NCBI RefSeq assembly: GCF_000226115.1
Contig: NC_016460.1
Coordinates: 1,798,001-1,862,000 of the forward strand
Direction: 5' to 3'
Source: Thermothielavioides terrestris NRRL 8126
Lineage: Eukaryota > Ascomycota > Sordariomycetes > Sordariales > Chaetomiaceae
Length of the DNA: 64,000 nucleotides
Under the pieces are notes generated by a model. That model was not told the DNA's origin, ran no database searches, and worked only from the letters and a program-made list of their open reading frames with translations. A program made the position numbers and the translations under genes. Of this stretch, positions 34,337 to 45,683 are shown piece after piece. Within the stretch, counting starts at the first letter, position 1, and each line of letters starts with the position of its first letter.

Positions 34337-35440
34337 ATGAAGTCGTTCACCATTGCCGCCTTGGCAGCCCTATGGGCCCAGGAGGCCGCCGCCCACGCGA
34401 CCTTCCAGGACCTCTGGATTGATGGAGTCGACTACGGCTCGCAATGTGTCCGCCTCCCGGCGTCCAACTCCCCCGTCACCAATGTTGCGTCCGACGATAT
34501 CCGATGCAATGTCGGCACCTCGAGGCCCACCGTCAAGTGCCCGGTCAAGGCCGGCTCCACGGTCACGATCGAGATGCACCAGGTTCGCACGCCTCTCTGC
34601 GTAGGCCCCCCAGCTACTATATGGCACTAACACGACCTCCAGCAACCTGGCGACCGGTCTTGCGCCAACGAGGCTATCGGCGGCGACCACTACGGCCCCG
34701 TAATGGTGTACATGTCCAAGGTCGATGACGCGGTGACAGCCGACGGTTCATCGGGCTGGTTCAAGGTGTTCCAGGACAGCTGGGCCAAGAACCCGTCGGG
34801 TTCGACGGGCGACGACGACTACTGGGGCACCAAGGACCTCAACTCGTGCTGCGGCAAGATGAACGTCAAGATCCCCGAAGACATCGAGCCGGGCGACTAC
34901 CTGCTCCGCGCCGAGGTTATCGCGCTGCACGTGGCCGCCAGCTCGGGCGGCGCGCAGTTCTACATGTCCTGCTACCAGCTGACCGTGACGGGCTCCGGCA
35001 GCGCCACCCCCTCGACCGTGAATTTCCCGGGCGCCTACTCGGCCAGCGACCCGGGCATCCTGATCAACATCCACGCGCCCATGTCGACCTACGTCGTCCC
35101 GGGCCCGACCGTGTACGCGGGCGGCTCGACCAAGTCGGCTGGCAGCTCCTGCTCCGGCTGCGAGGCGACCTGCACGGTTGGTTCCGGCCCCAGCGCGACA
35201 CTGACGCAGCCCACCTCCACCGCGACCGCGACCTCCGCCCCTGGCGGCGGCGGCTCCGGCTGCACGGCGGCCAAGTACCAGCAGTGCGGCGGCACCGGCT
35301 ACACTGGGTGCACCACCTGCGCTGTAAGTTCCCTCGTGATATGCAGCGGAACACCGTCTGGACTGTTTTGCTAACTCGCGTCGTAGTCCGGGTCTACCTG
35401 CAGCGCCGTCTCGCCTCCGTACTACTCGCAGTGCCTCTAA
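34337..35440 (+). CDS. AA9 lytic polysaccharide monooxygenase with CBM1
   Basis: Three exons: 34337-34582, 34643-35323 and 35387-35440 (981 nt, 326 aa). The signal peptide MKSFTIAALAALWAQEAAA precedes His20, the N-terminal copper-brace His. His98 in GGDHYGPV is the second ligand, and GGAQFYMSCYQL carries the axial Tyr and the usual Gln. A Ser/Thr/Gly-rich linker leads to a C-terminal fungal cellulose-binding module (CBM1: KYQQCGGTGYTGC ... YYSQCL) with its aromatic and Cys residues. Intron 2 falls inside the CBM1. The secreted enzyme attacks crystalline cellulose oxidatively and should boost cellulases. Catalytic motifs and splice phases are complete, with no sign of damage. Confidence 0.95.
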
Positions 35441-35886
35441 GCCGGGAGCGCTTGCTCAGCGGGCTGCTGTGAAGGAGCTCCATGTCCCCATGCCGCCATG
35501 GCCGGAGTACCGGGCTGAGCGGCCCAATTCTTGTATATAGTTGAGTTTTCCCAATCATGAATACATATGCATCTGCATGGACTGTTGCGTCGTCAGTCTA
35601 CATCCTTTGCTCCACTGAACTGTGAGACCCCATGTCATCCGGACCATTCGATCGGTGCTCGCTCTACCATCTCGGTTGATGGGTCTGGGCTTGAGAGTCA
35701 CTGGCACGTCCTCGGCGGTAATGAAATGTGGAGGAAAGTGTGAGCTGTCTGACGCACTCGGCGCTGATGAGACGTTGAGCGCGGCCCACACTGGTGTTCT
35801 GTAAGCCAGCACACAAAAGAATACTCCAGGATGGCCCATAGGCGGCAAATATACAGTATCAGGGATGCAAAAAGTGCAAAAGTAAG
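35441..35886. other. intergenic downstream of AA9-CBM1
   Basis: Probable 3'-UTR of the AA9-CBM1 gene and flank of the tRNA. Nothing else seen. Confidence 0.5.
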
Positions 35887-35984
35887 GGGCTCAATCGGGG
35901 ATCGAACCCGAGACCTCGCACATGACTTATTTCAAGTCAGGGGTAGAACCCGAAGCGCGAATCATACCACTAGACCATTGAGCC
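35887..35984 (-). tRNA. tRNA-Pro(CGG) with intron
   Basis: The minus strand folds as a complete tRNA: acceptor GGCTCAA/TTGAGCC, D-arm with GGTCTAGTGGTAT (A-box), anticodon stem CGCGC/GTGCG, loop TTCGGG with anticodon CGG, and T-arm GGTTCGATCCC (B-box). An intron of about 26 nt interrupts the loop one base after the anticodon, the standard site. Confidence 0.93.
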
Positions 35985-36547
35985 AATGATGAGAGATTGC
36001 TCCCAAATCGTGTCCTAGATAGCACATCGCAACGTGCTTAGTCGAAGCATCCAGCCGAACTTCGACCACAGGGATGCATAATCTCCCTGAGGTGGTCCTC
36101 TGGCACGATAGAAACGTTACTCACTACCTACATACCGTAGAGAAAAAGATCGCGCCGACTCAGAACACAATTCCCGCTTGTTTGGTCTTGGCATCTTCTG
36201 AAGAACAAAGACGCAACCACAAAGCCCTAGACAAAGCCTCGCATTCCATGTCCCTGTCCCAATCCTAGCTCCCTGGTTGAGAGACCCGATAACCGAGAGC
36301 AACACCGATCTGACGCCAAGTAGAGAATCCAATGCAATCCTTATCATCTCAACCATTCCCACCGGCCTGTCTCGCCCGTTCGGCAATGCCCTCCTCATAC
36401 CAACCAAGAACCGAAGAACCTAAAACGCAACCAAGAACAACTCCCACAGCTTCAACCATGACAGTCTTTTCATCCATTCCATGAGAACCGTCATCATATC
36501 ATAGCAACCATCGCCGGATAACATAGCCGGCGAAACATCAGACAACG
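35985..36547. other. intergenic, tRNA upstream side
   Basis: No gene seen. Probably contains the 3'-UTR of the following minus-strand gene at its right end. Confidence 0.5.
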
Positions 36548-37405
36548 TCACTCCCTCCCTAACCTGTCCAAGATCTCATCAAACGTCGTCGCCCTCTTCC
36601 GCGCCCACACGCCCGGACCATCCTCCGTCCCCTGACCACCCTGCCTTTGACCCTGACCCTGATCCTGGCCCTGGACCCGGTCCTGACCAAACCACCGCGC
36701 ACTCCCAGCAGCCCTCCGCTCACCCGCAGCGCCCACCGCCCGCGAGAACCGACCCTCGCGACCGGACACAGCACCAGCCTGCCCGCCGCCGACCGTGGCG
36801 CGACGCGACAGCGAGCGGGGCGATGACGGAGAGGAGAAGGAGGAGGAGGAGGAAGAGAGGAAGCGGGCGAGGCGGGAGAGCGTGCTGCGGGTTCGCTGGA
36901 GGGCCTGTGCCTGCGGCGGGGTGCCGTCGCTTACGCTCGCGCTGTCGTCCTGCACGGTGGTGCCGCTCAGTGTGATGGCGTCGGCGTCGGGCAGGTCGGG
37001 AAGCGGCTTGTTTTGCGGGGCGGGGCTGGTGGCGTGGTGGTGGAGTCGGGCTTTGTGGGGGAGGGAGAGGTGTGCGGGGGCGGGGTCGGGTTGGGTGCGG
37101 TGGGGCGTTTTCTCGTCGGTGGTGATCTTGTTCTTTTCGGTGTTGTTCTTGGGGCTGTTGGGGCTGTCGCTGTCGTCTTCGGAGTCGGACTCGGAGTCGC
37201 TGCTGCTGCTGTGCGCGCGTGGCCGCGGCAAGGGCGCCGGCTGCACGCGATACAGCCTGCCGTACTTGCAGCCCGGCGCGCCCTCCCAGTAGCTGCCGTC
37301 GCGGTCGCGGTAGGTATAGACTTGGGTGTCGGCGTCGTAGCCTACCCTTACCATACCATCGGGCAGGCGCTCGTCATCGCTGTCAAGATGCGACCAGCGG
37401 CCCAT
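36548..37405 (-). CDS. Ser/Pro-rich protein with conserved N-terminal motif, unknown
   Basis: Single exon, 285 aa. I choose the ATG at 37405 because the conserved-looking part starts there (MGRWSHLDSDDERLPDGMVR, VGYDADTQVYTYRDRDGSYW, YGRLYRV). The frame stays open upstream to 37564, but that extension looks like leader sequence. After about residue 60 the protein is disordered: a Ser/Asp run (SSSSDSESDSEDDSDS), Pro/His-rich stretches, a poly-Ser tract (LSSSSSSFSSPSSPRSLS) and Gln/Gly repeats (GQDQGQGQRQGG). The short C-terminal segment KRATTFDEILDRLG may be a binding motif. Similar N-termini occur in uncharacterised proteins of filamentous ascomycetes. No signal peptide or membrane segment. 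Function unknown. Confidence 0.7.
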   Translation of the reverse strand: MGRWSHLDSDDERLPDGMVRVGYDADTQVYTYRDRDGSYWEGAPGCKYGRLYRVQPAPLPRPRAHSSSSDSESDSEDDSDSPNSPKNNTEKNKITTDEKTPHRTQPDPAPAHLSLPHKARLHHHATSPAPQNKPLPDLPDADAITLSGTTVQDDSASVSDGTPPQAQALQRTRSTLSRLARFLSSSSSSFSSPSSPRSLSRRATVGGGQAGAVSGREGRFSRAVGAAGERRAAGSARWFGQDRVQGQDQGQGQRQGGQGTEDGPGVWARKRATTFDEILDRLGRE

Positions 37406-38657
37406 GGTGACGGTGATGGACGTTGTTGATACTGGGTGAGGATATAGGGCAGGGTGAGCTCTGACGTTGATCTTGGACTGCGCAAGTACGGAAGTTGTAT
37501 AGTGGTATTCCCGGAGCTGGGTCAGCCCCGGTCGGTTGCCAAGCACAGCCGGAGTGGCCCACAAGTCGCCACGTTTTTGCCTATCCGTCCAAGCCAGTTT
37601 CCTCAGGTAATTCAGCTACCTGATCATACGAACTTCGCAGTTTGCCACGCGCATCCGTTAAGGTATCACCAACGCCACGGAGCAAAGCCCGCATTTTCAT
37701 GAAAAGAACCGAGCTTGTCAGCCATCACCATCACATCGTCAGGATCTCTCTAGGTACCACACCACCGTCTCGCGCGGGTTGGCTGCAGCCTTCGAGAACA
37801 TCGGGTCGCCGAGCGGGTCCGAGGCAGAGCCGGCTGCACCTGCGGTGGGCGAGGTGAGTCGGTGCGTCGCCTTGGCCAGCCCGATCAGCCGCTGCAGGAA
37901 AGAAAGAGCCGATGGACTCGAGCGTGACACCGCACCGCGCGAAGGGGGCGGCATCCCTGGCGTCCTGCTAGGCCGCCGGGGAGGTGATGGTGAGGCCGAA
38001 ACCTGCGGCCGGGCCGTTGAGCGCCACGGTGGTCGGCCTGGTTCACTGCGTCAAGGCCGGGGCCTGATACCCACTCTGGTTGCAACCACCGCTCAGTCAT
38101 CATCACTTTCCCGCACTCTCCCTGTCTGAAGAGTGATTTGTTCCAATTGAACATTATTGCTCGGACTAGGGCTCGCTAGTTAGGCGATCGTCTTGGCCGC
38201 CTTTCGACACACTCCTATCAGCTGTCCGAGGCCGCCAGGTCGCATCACTAACGGGATATTGTATAGCATTGTATGCGAAAATGCGAATTTGGTTGTTTCC
38301 ATCAACTTGACACCAGTCAACTGGTACTTACGCAGGATCATCGGAGACTTCCAGGTTGGTTGGCCGCCTTGGGCTTGCGCTTGGTCGGGTGGAAACCAGC
38401 TTCAGATAGTCTTACAACGCCCTCTGTGACCGAAAAAGATTGGACAGAGGATATTTGTGGTGCCACCAACCCTCGCATAATCCTGAAGAGGTCCGAGGTA
38501 TCAAACGGGTGACCATTGACTGTCGTGCAGAGAGTAGTATAAAGAACCTGAGTCCTTCCATCGAGCTGGCCGGGAATGAAAATACAGTCTCGTATGACTA
38601 CAACCAGCCACAGCGCAAACAACTGACTTGTGAACAACTCATCCGCCAACCTCCAGA
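37406..38657. other. divergent intergenic region
   Basis: No coding region supported. A TATAAA at 38538-38543, about 115 bp before the next ATG, probably serves the small secreted protein gene. Confidence 0.5.
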
Positions 38658-39098
38658 ATGCGTGCTACCGCTACCATCCTCTTCGTCGCCGGCCTCGCTG
38701 GCACCGCCTTTGGCGCCTCCGTTACCTTCTATGGTGACAGGAGTTGGTATGTGGTCAATACATCGCGATATGTGCATTCGAAGCCAGCGCTGGACACATT
38801 CCCACTTGCTTCAGCTCTGACTCTGGAAACACCTCACTAACTCAGCTGGGCTTTATGCAGCTCCAACGTAATCGGCCGGAAGGTCCTCAGCGCCGGGGAC
38901 GCTCCCGTCCCGCGCGGGGCTCAGGCCCTCCGGGTGGACGCGACCGGCGGCACCTGGTTTGCCTACCGGTCCAGTGACGGGGTTCACTGTACGGGAGGTG
39001 TCATCACGAGACTTAATGGTGACACGTGCTACAGTGTTGGCAGCCTCGGTGTTGGCTGTACCAGGCTGTGCCCCAGTGGGCTGGCCTGTTCTTTGTAA
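38658..39098 (+). CDS. small secreted cysteine-rich protein (108 aa)
   Basis: Two exons, 38658-38746 and 38861-39098 (intron 114 nt with CACTAACTC before the acceptor), 327 nt in total. The N-terminus MRATATILFVAGLAGTAFGA is a typical signal peptide. The mature protein (SVTFYGDRSCSNVIGRK on) has six cysteines: one from the split codon at the splice, then HCTGG, DTCYS, GCTRLC and LACSL, enough for three disulfides. Without splicing the frame ends shortly after the first exon and loses the Cys pattern, which supports the intron. The size, secretion signal and even Cys number fit effector-like or antimicrobial-like secreted proteins, but I recognise no named family. A TATA box lies about 115 bp upstream. 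Confidence 0.75.
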
Positions 39099-40885
39099 GG
39101 TTACCCAGGCAATTGTCGAGGGCTCTGTTTAACCTTGGGAGGATTCGGGTTTCGTTTGCGGTGTAGCACAGCATGTAGGCAAAGATTTCTAGGTAGATAC
39201 CTAGTTCTTGTAACGGGCTGTGCCCGTTCGGGGCCTCGGCATCTCGGCCATGAGCTACCTAGTTGCCCTTGCCGAGGGATCTTTCCAATCTGTTTGTGAA
39301 AGCTTTGAGTTATTACACTAGATTGACATCAATAAACCCCCTTTGTCCTGTCTGACCAGCAGGTGTGCGTTCGTCCGGTAGTTGTGTTGTGCTGCGGATC
39401 GAGGGCCCTGCCTTCCGAAGACGGGCCATCTAGGATCAGGCTGTCCCCGAGTTTACCTCCCAGCAGCCCCTCCAACTCTCGAACACGCAAACTAGACATT
39501 AGCCGATGCAGAAGTGCGTCCCCTTGATCCACAGGTAGTTCGGGCGCCATAAGACTGAAGAGCGGCTACTTGTCATCCACAACTGTCCAACTGCGGAACG
39601 TTGACGTCAGCGGTAACATTCCACAGATCGCTTTGGTGTAGCTGCGCGGGGAAACAGAGGTGGCACTAACGCTGATTCTGGCTCTATCTTCCGGGTTGCC
39701 ACCGGCTTTATGGTGGCCCAAGACAGCTTCTCTCTGGCCACATGCAAATCGGGGTTCTCCAGCCAGGTGCGAGCTGTCTTTCGTGGCGAGGCGAGGCCTG
39801 GCGGAATCTTCTCATTATGGAATGACCGAGGAGTGGCTTTCTGGCTCTGTGGGAGGAAAGTACGAACTGAGGAGGAGATGGGCTGGGAAGACACATACAC
39901 CATAGAAGATCAGTGGTTAAAGGGACCGAACGTTTCTCTCGCTTGACGGCAGCGGTCCACGCCGCAAAGTGCGGTGGCGTGGACCTTTTGTTCCGCCAGT
40001 CTTGGCATCCTGCCCGCTCCTTTTTGTACTCCCTGCCAAGTATGGAGTACGCCAGCAGCCGCTGACAGTGACTGGCTCGGAGGTTGCCGTAATCCGTATA
40101 CAGGAGACACAGCCTGTCACTGCCCATTTGAATGTGTACCATCGTAACGTTGTGTCAGGCGTTACGGCAAAGCGACGAACTCTTCCCTTTGTGCATATTC
40201 TAACCGGTTATACATGAACTTCGGGCGAAATAACACCCGGTTGTGGCGAGTAATCTGTCCAACGTCCACGGTGCTATACCCGTTGGGCCCCGCGTAGCCA
40301 TCAGGCCGTCCACGGCTCTTCAGGAGTCTCCGTGGTGTCTCACATGCTGCCAAAGCACCTCAGTAATGCAATTGATGCAGACGGGCTCGGTTGAGATCAA
40401 CAGGTAGTTTTCATTATCTGAACTCCTCGTGGAGTCCAGCGAAGGGAGTCCCAACAAGTGTCGATATGCGATCTTTGGAGGCCGTTGGACTCGGCTGAGA
40501 GGCTGGTCGCGAACAGCCGAGATGCTTCCAATCCCTCGCGAGGAAGTGAGCACAAGCAAGCTCCGGCCGCGGTCTTGAATAAGTCAGGCGTTACTCTGTG
40601 CTGCTGACCAGCTGCGTACTTTGGCGTCACAGTCCTTCCCCACCGCACGAAGAACCGTCCTAGAAAAGGCCTCACAAACAATGAGGTAGCCGGCTCTGGC
40701 AGCTTGCTCTTTTCACCGGCGGTGTCGGCAGCTGAGAGTGCTCAACTCTTTAGAGAGGCGCAGTCGCCATAACGCTGCCAGTCCCTCTCCATCACCCTCG
40801 CTAGTATCCCGATCCTTCTACATTTGCTCTAAATACGACGCTTTTTAGCTTATTGTCCTGCCTACCTCTCGCTGGAACAGCCACC
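39099..40885. other. intergenic between two small secreted protein genes
   Basis: About 1.8 kb with only short overlapping frames on both strands and no domain. Nothing convincing seen. Confidence 0.5.
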
Positions 40886-41647
40886 ATGCGTGCCTACTTT
40901 GCCGCACTCCTAGCCAGCCTCATAGCCACCGCTGTAAGTCCCTGCCGGTTCACCAGGTCCAGAGATGGATGGCTGACATACTGACATACGCGAGTCCCAG
41001 GCGAGGGCCGCCGAGTCTCCCATTCCCGGGTACCGCATCGTGCCAATCCAGTGGGAGATCGAGGTTGCTCCCGGGCAGATTGCACGCCTGAACGGCACGG
41101 TCCAGGAGGTCTACGCCCAGGCGCTGCAGATCAACCCCAACTTCAAGCTAAAGACGCCCTCGACGCCGGCAAGGCCAAGGAGGGCACTGGCTCACCAGAG
41201 GAGCAAGGTTGAGGATTGTAACTACCCCTACCCCCTGGCCGAGGCCAGCAAGATCCACGACGGCGTCGAGTATCTTCGCGGCGTACCCGGCAAACCTGTC
41301 GAGGGCCCGGGCCCCACGGCCTGCGGCCGGGTCAGCTGCTCTTGGAAATCCGCCATCTGGTGGTGCAACGACGTAAGTCTCGTCCATGATCCTCACTCAC
41401 CATATCATATCTGGCTCGGTTCTGCCGCTGCCCGGCTGCGTCGGGTTGAACACATTCATTACTGACCCGCCGATTACCAATCTAGAACAAGAATTTATAC
41501 ACTCTCGATAGCTTCAATAAGATTGCCGATAGCGCCCAGTTTATTCTCCTTACTTGCCCTTGGACCGGCTACATGAACTGGTATGTTTCTGGGCAGAACT
41601 TTGAGACGGAGCACTGGAGCACGATTGTCAAAGGGGATGATTGCTGA
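40886..41647 (+). CDS. secreted Cys-containing protein, effector-like family (193 aa)
   Basis: Three exons, 40886-40933, 41001-41372 and 41486-41647 (582 nt), all introns in phase 0. The context CCACCATG is a good start. A signal peptide (MRAYFAALLASLIATAARA) precedes the mature chain. The first half is probably a pro-region (PIQWEIEVAPGQIARLNGTV). The second half has a compact motif set: CNYPYPLAEASKIHDGVEYL, RGVPGKPVEGPGPTACGRVS, SAIWWCND, LLTCP and VSGQNF, ending KGDDC. Six cysteines are present. I recall this arrangement (YLRGVPGKP, CGRVSC, WWCN) from secreted proteins of many ascomycetes, including plant-associated species, but know of no defined activity. Splice phases and motif order support a functional gene. 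Confidence 0.8.
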
Positions 41648-42108
41648 GCGGAGGACTGAGCCGTGTGGTCGTTGTTTTGACTCCAGTGCTTGGCTGCGGA
41701 CTCTGCTTTAGAGCGAGCGAATCGTATTGCTGCCTGTTTGTTTGATAGCTGCCTAGTGTAGTCAGGGAGATATGCAACCAGCCTGCTGGCCAAATATGAC
41801 TTCGCAGTTGCCTTGTGTTTGGTCTCAACACCCGAGCCACAGCGACAAAGGCGAACACGCCTTGAATATCTGTGTCATCATTCAGCTGACTTTCTAACCT
41901 TCCATCCTGTGTCCAGCGACAGCCCTGCATGCGCCGGAAACGCCCAGTCAACCAAAAACAAGACGCGGGAACAGCCTCCAGGTTGTTAGAAAAGCCAGCT
42001 CGCGCGCAGCCTCAAAGACAAAAGAAATTCCGAGAAGCCGAAGCATTCAATGCTAACACAGAATAAGAAACGGAAATACAGCATTCATCTCCAAGAACCA
42101 GCGCTCTT
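41648..42108. other. convergent intergenic region
   Basis: 3' ends of the secreted-protein and MRH genes face each other here. No other feature. Confidence 0.5.
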
Positions 42109-43418
42109 TCACAACCCATCGTCGTCCCATTCCTCATCCAGCTGGTCGATCAGCCTGTTTTCATCATCCCGGCTCCTGCGCCTCCCCCGAGGGGAGCCCG
42201 AGAGCGTGTGGTAACCTCTCCGGCGGGGAATCATGCGGGCGCAGGACGACGTGAGGATAATAAACAGATCCTAGAAGGGGAAGTCAGCATAAACAAGAAC
42301 CCGGTTTTCCGCAACGGGGAGAGAGGGGGGGGGCGCCAGCCTGAAGAGCACTCGACCTTCACCATGGAGCGGCATACCTTGACGAAGCCCCAGATGCCCG
42401 CCCACAGGCTGTAGTTGGGCAGCTGGCGCCAGCCGCGGGCGTGCGCGACGGTGCGCTGGTAGAAGACGCCGCCGGCCACGTACACCAGCACGGTGATGAA
42501 GAAGATGATGGCGAAGACGCTGCCCGGCCCGACGCTGCCCGGCTTGTGGGGCTCGGCGCCCGCGCAGGCGTGCTGCGAGCGCACCTCGAAGAAGTAGGCG
42601 CACTCGTCCGGGTCCACGCCGACGAAGGAGAAGGCCGTCGGCGTGTCCGGGTCGTGGTCGCAGAGGAAAGATATGGTGGCCGACTTGCGGCGCTTGGCGT
42701 CTTGGGGCTTGTCCTTGTCTTTGTCTTTCTCCTTGTCTTTCTCCTTGTCCTTCTCCTTGTCCTTTTTATCATCCTCCTCGTCGTCGTCGTCCTCCTCTCG
42801 TTTCGGTACCCATTCCCGGTCGTCCTCGTCGTCGTACTCAGCGAACCTGTATCTCGCACCATCGTGCACGCTTGCAACGCGCTTGTCCTTTGTCTTGTCG
42901 GAGGACTCGCATGGCGAACCCCCGGTGTACTGGAGAACGAGCTTGCGGCCCCGCGGGACGAGCTCTCCTGATTGTTGGCTGTCACGGACAGTCAGCATTA
43001 CCGGGTCTTTGCCTGCAAGCCGTGGCTGGAGCATGTCCTACCCTAGAGAATAGACCTTCCCCTTGGACTCGTAATACGCGCTCACATTCCCCCACAGCGC
43101 TTTGTCGACCCCCACGACATCCTTGACCTTCTTTACCACAGGGTTGCAGATGTTGAGGGTGAAATTTGACCCGTAGTCCCAGCCCCGGGCGATGTAGTCT
43201 TCGGTCGGCACGTTCTTTGGCGTCTTCTCCCCTTCGGCGACAGCTACTGCTGTGTCGGGTCGCAGATCGAAGAAGGCGCCGTTGGTGGAGGTTGCGACGC
43301 ACGGGGTCACGACAGACGTGGATGTTGTGCTCGTTTTTGTGGCCTGGTCCGCCGAGCATACGCTGGTAAGCGCGGCGAGCGCGATTAACAAGCTGTATGA
43401 CGGACTTTGCGCACGCAT
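42109..43418 (-). CDS. MRH-domain type I membrane protein (Mrl1/Atg27-like)
   Basis: Three exons: 43042-43418, 42378-42978 and 42109-42270 (1140 nt, 379 aa). Signal peptide MRAQSPSYSLLIALAALTSVC. The lumenal part is a mannose-6-phosphate-receptor homology domain: TPCVATSTNGAFFDLRP, GWDYGSNFTLNICNPVV, LWGNVSAYYE, KLVLQYTGGSPC, SATISFLCDHDP, CAYFFEVRSQHAC. A charged Lys/Asp/Glu insert (repeats of KDKE, DNA 42710-42770) interrupts it. One transmembrane helix (VFAIIFFITVLVYVAGGVFY) is followed by GWRQLPNYSLWAGIWGF and an acidic cytosolic tail (ENRLIDQLDEEWDDDGL). The family sorts proteins between Golgi, endosome and vacuole. The 63-nt first intron (42979-43041) has a CTGAC branch site and removes an in-frame TAG. 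Mrl1 versus Atg27 is not resolved. Confidence 0.85.
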
Positions 43419-44112
43419 TTTCGCGGTGAAATCAGGCTAGGACTGGGCGATTCGAGATGGGCTTCTGGCGTCGAGACACCGGCCGAGTGGGGAGGGGTGC
43501 AACGAAGCGCCGAGCGATTCTTGACTATCGGGAGAGGGGCACTGGGTTTCTCATTCAAGAACCACGATAATACCTCCTCTGGGAGGCGAGTCAATCACTG
43601 GAAAGCGGGCTTAACTTGTGGATTGCGAAAATGAAGCTCCTTGGCAACGGGATAATGTCTATCAACCGTTGGACGTCCAGCCTTGGGTGTTCGCTGGCCT
43701 TTGCCTTGCGCCGCCGGGTGCCGCCCCTGATTGGTGGAGGCGGCTTGGCAGGAACGCGTCAGATCTGGTCCCGAGCATGCCTGGGGGTTCGGAGCATGGG
43801 CCGCATTGCCAAGAAGCAAACTGCCCGCCAAAAGTTCCCAGCGTCTTCGTGTCGTCATTGGCCAATGGGGCATCAGGCGATTCGGCTCGCGACGTCCCGG
43901 CCGAGTCTTGACTTGTACGGAATACATATTCTCAACTTGGAGCAATTGAACCGATCCGGACCTGGAGAAGCCGATCTGAGCTCCACTGCAGATGCTATTG
44001 CTTCGCTGTTGGGAATTGCACTGCCACGGGTGCCCGCTGAACATAAAATACGGAGGACGAGCAAGATTCCGAAAACGCGTTACAGATTCAGCAACCGCGT
44101 TCGACAGCAGCG
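43419..44112. other. divergent promoter region of MRH gene and erg24
   Basis: About 0.7 kb between two divergent starts. Short frames on both strands look spurious. Confidence 0.5.
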
Positions 44113-45683
44113 ATGGCGCCGAAAACGAAGCAGCGCGCTGTGTCCAAGACGCATGGTTATGAGTTTTTTGGACCGTGAGTGTCTAACTGTCGTTTTCAAC
44201 TCCACCTCGTGGCAGCACTGACAGCCTTCAGGCCCGGTGCCGCCGCCATCAGCTTCGGCCTGCCAGTGCTCATCTACGCCTTCGCTTTTGCCTGCAACGA
44301 CATTTCAGGATGCCCCGCACCTTCTCTCCTCCACCCAAAGTCGCTCGATCTCGATGTCTTGAAAAGAGAGGTTGGATGGCCCCATGACGGACTTAGGGGC
44401 CTCGTGAGTTGGCGGGCGACCGGCTGGACGCTGGCATACTATCTCTTCAGTGCCGTCCTGTACAGGGTGCTGCCGGGGACCGAGACCGAGGGAACGAAGC
44501 TCGCCAATGGCGGCCGGTTAAAGTATAAGTTCAATGGTTAGCACAAAAACCCTGGAGCGCGTGGACAGAGGGCCGTTCGCTAACTCCCACAGCCTTTTCG
44601 TCGACCATGTTCACGCTGGCTATCTGCGCCGCCGGCACCTTCGCCCAGGGCGCCGAGTTCCCCCTGTGGACGTTCATCACCGACAACTACCTCCAGATCC
44701 TGACCGCCAACATCATTATTGCCTACAGCCTCGCAACCTTCGTCTACATCCGCAGCTTCAGTGTCAAACCGGGCAACCCGCAGTTCCGCGAATTGGCCGC
44801 CGGTGGCGTCACGGGCAACATGCTCTACGACTGGTTTATCGGGCGCGAGCTCAACCCGCGCGTCACGCTGCCCCTCATCGGCGAGATCGACATCAAGGAG
44901 TTTATGGAGATCCGCCCTGGGCTTACGGGCTGGATCCTGCTCAACTGCGCCTTCGTGGCTAAGCAGTACCGCACCTTCGGCTTCGTGACCGATAGCATCA
45001 TCTTCATAGCGGTGGTCCAGGCGCTCTACGTCCTTGACGGCCAGTTCATGGAGCCCGCCATCCTCACCACCATCGATATCATTAGCGACGGCTTCGGCCT
45101 GATGCTCTCCTTTGGCGACCTCGTCTGGGTGCCCTTCCTGTACACCCAGCAGACGCGCTACCTTTCGGTGCACCCGCAGTCGCTCGGCCCGCTTGGCCTC
45201 GCCGGCGTCGGCGCGCTGCTGGCCGCGGGCTTCGCGATCTTCCGCCTGTCCAACAGCCAGAAGAACGCGTTCCGCACCGACCCCAACGACCCGGCCGTCG
45301 CCCACCTCAAGTACATCGAGACCAAGGCCGGCACGCGGCTGCTCGTCTCGGGCTGGTGGGGCATCGCGCGCCACATCAACTACTTTGGCGACTGGCTGCA
45401 GGCCTGGCCGTACTGCCTGCCGACGGGTTTGGCTGGGTACACGATCCTGACTGCGGGCACGTCGGCCGAGGGCGCGATCCGCATGCTGGACGGCAGGGAG
45501 GTGGTGCCCGGCGAGGCGCGCGGCTGGGGCACCATCTTCACGTACTTTTACATTGTCTACTTTGCCGTGCTGCTCATCCACCGCGATCGGAGGGACGACG
45601 AGAAGTGCTCGCGCAAGTACGGCGAGGATTGGGAGAAGTATAAGAGGATTGTGAGGTGGCGCATCGTGCCCTATGTGTACTAG
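44113..45683 (+). CDS. erg24: C-14 sterol reductase (Erg24 family)
   Basis: Three exons: 44113-44174, 44232-44536 and 44593-45683 (1458 nt, 485 aa). This is a multi-pass ER membrane enzyme that reduces the C14-C15 double bond in ergosterol synthesis using NADPH. Visible signatures are MLYDWFIGRELNPRVTLPLI with EIRPGLTGWILLNC (reductase signature 1 region) and LLVSGWWGIARHINYFGDWL (signature 2), followed by DEKCSRKYGEDWEKYKRIV and the short C-terminus RIVPYVY. Length and N-terminus (GYEFFGPPGAAAISFGLP) fit the Erg24/lamin-B-receptor family. Erg4 (C-24(28) reductase) is the nearest alternative. Both short introns have proper donors and acceptors. It is a known morpholine fungicide target class. 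Confidence 0.93.

Noticed and set aside
36548..37564. Longer 338-aa start for the Ser/Pro-rich protein
   Set aside because: The extra 53 residues look like translated leader; the conserved-looking segment starts at the internal ATG (37405).
43034..43041. A 29-nt intron joining the two MRH frames
   Set aside because: Too short for a fungal intron and wrong phase; a 63-nt intron (42979-43041) with a CTGAC branch site fits exactly.
44580..45581. 333-codon minus-strand ORF
   Set aside because: Shadow of erg24 exon 3.
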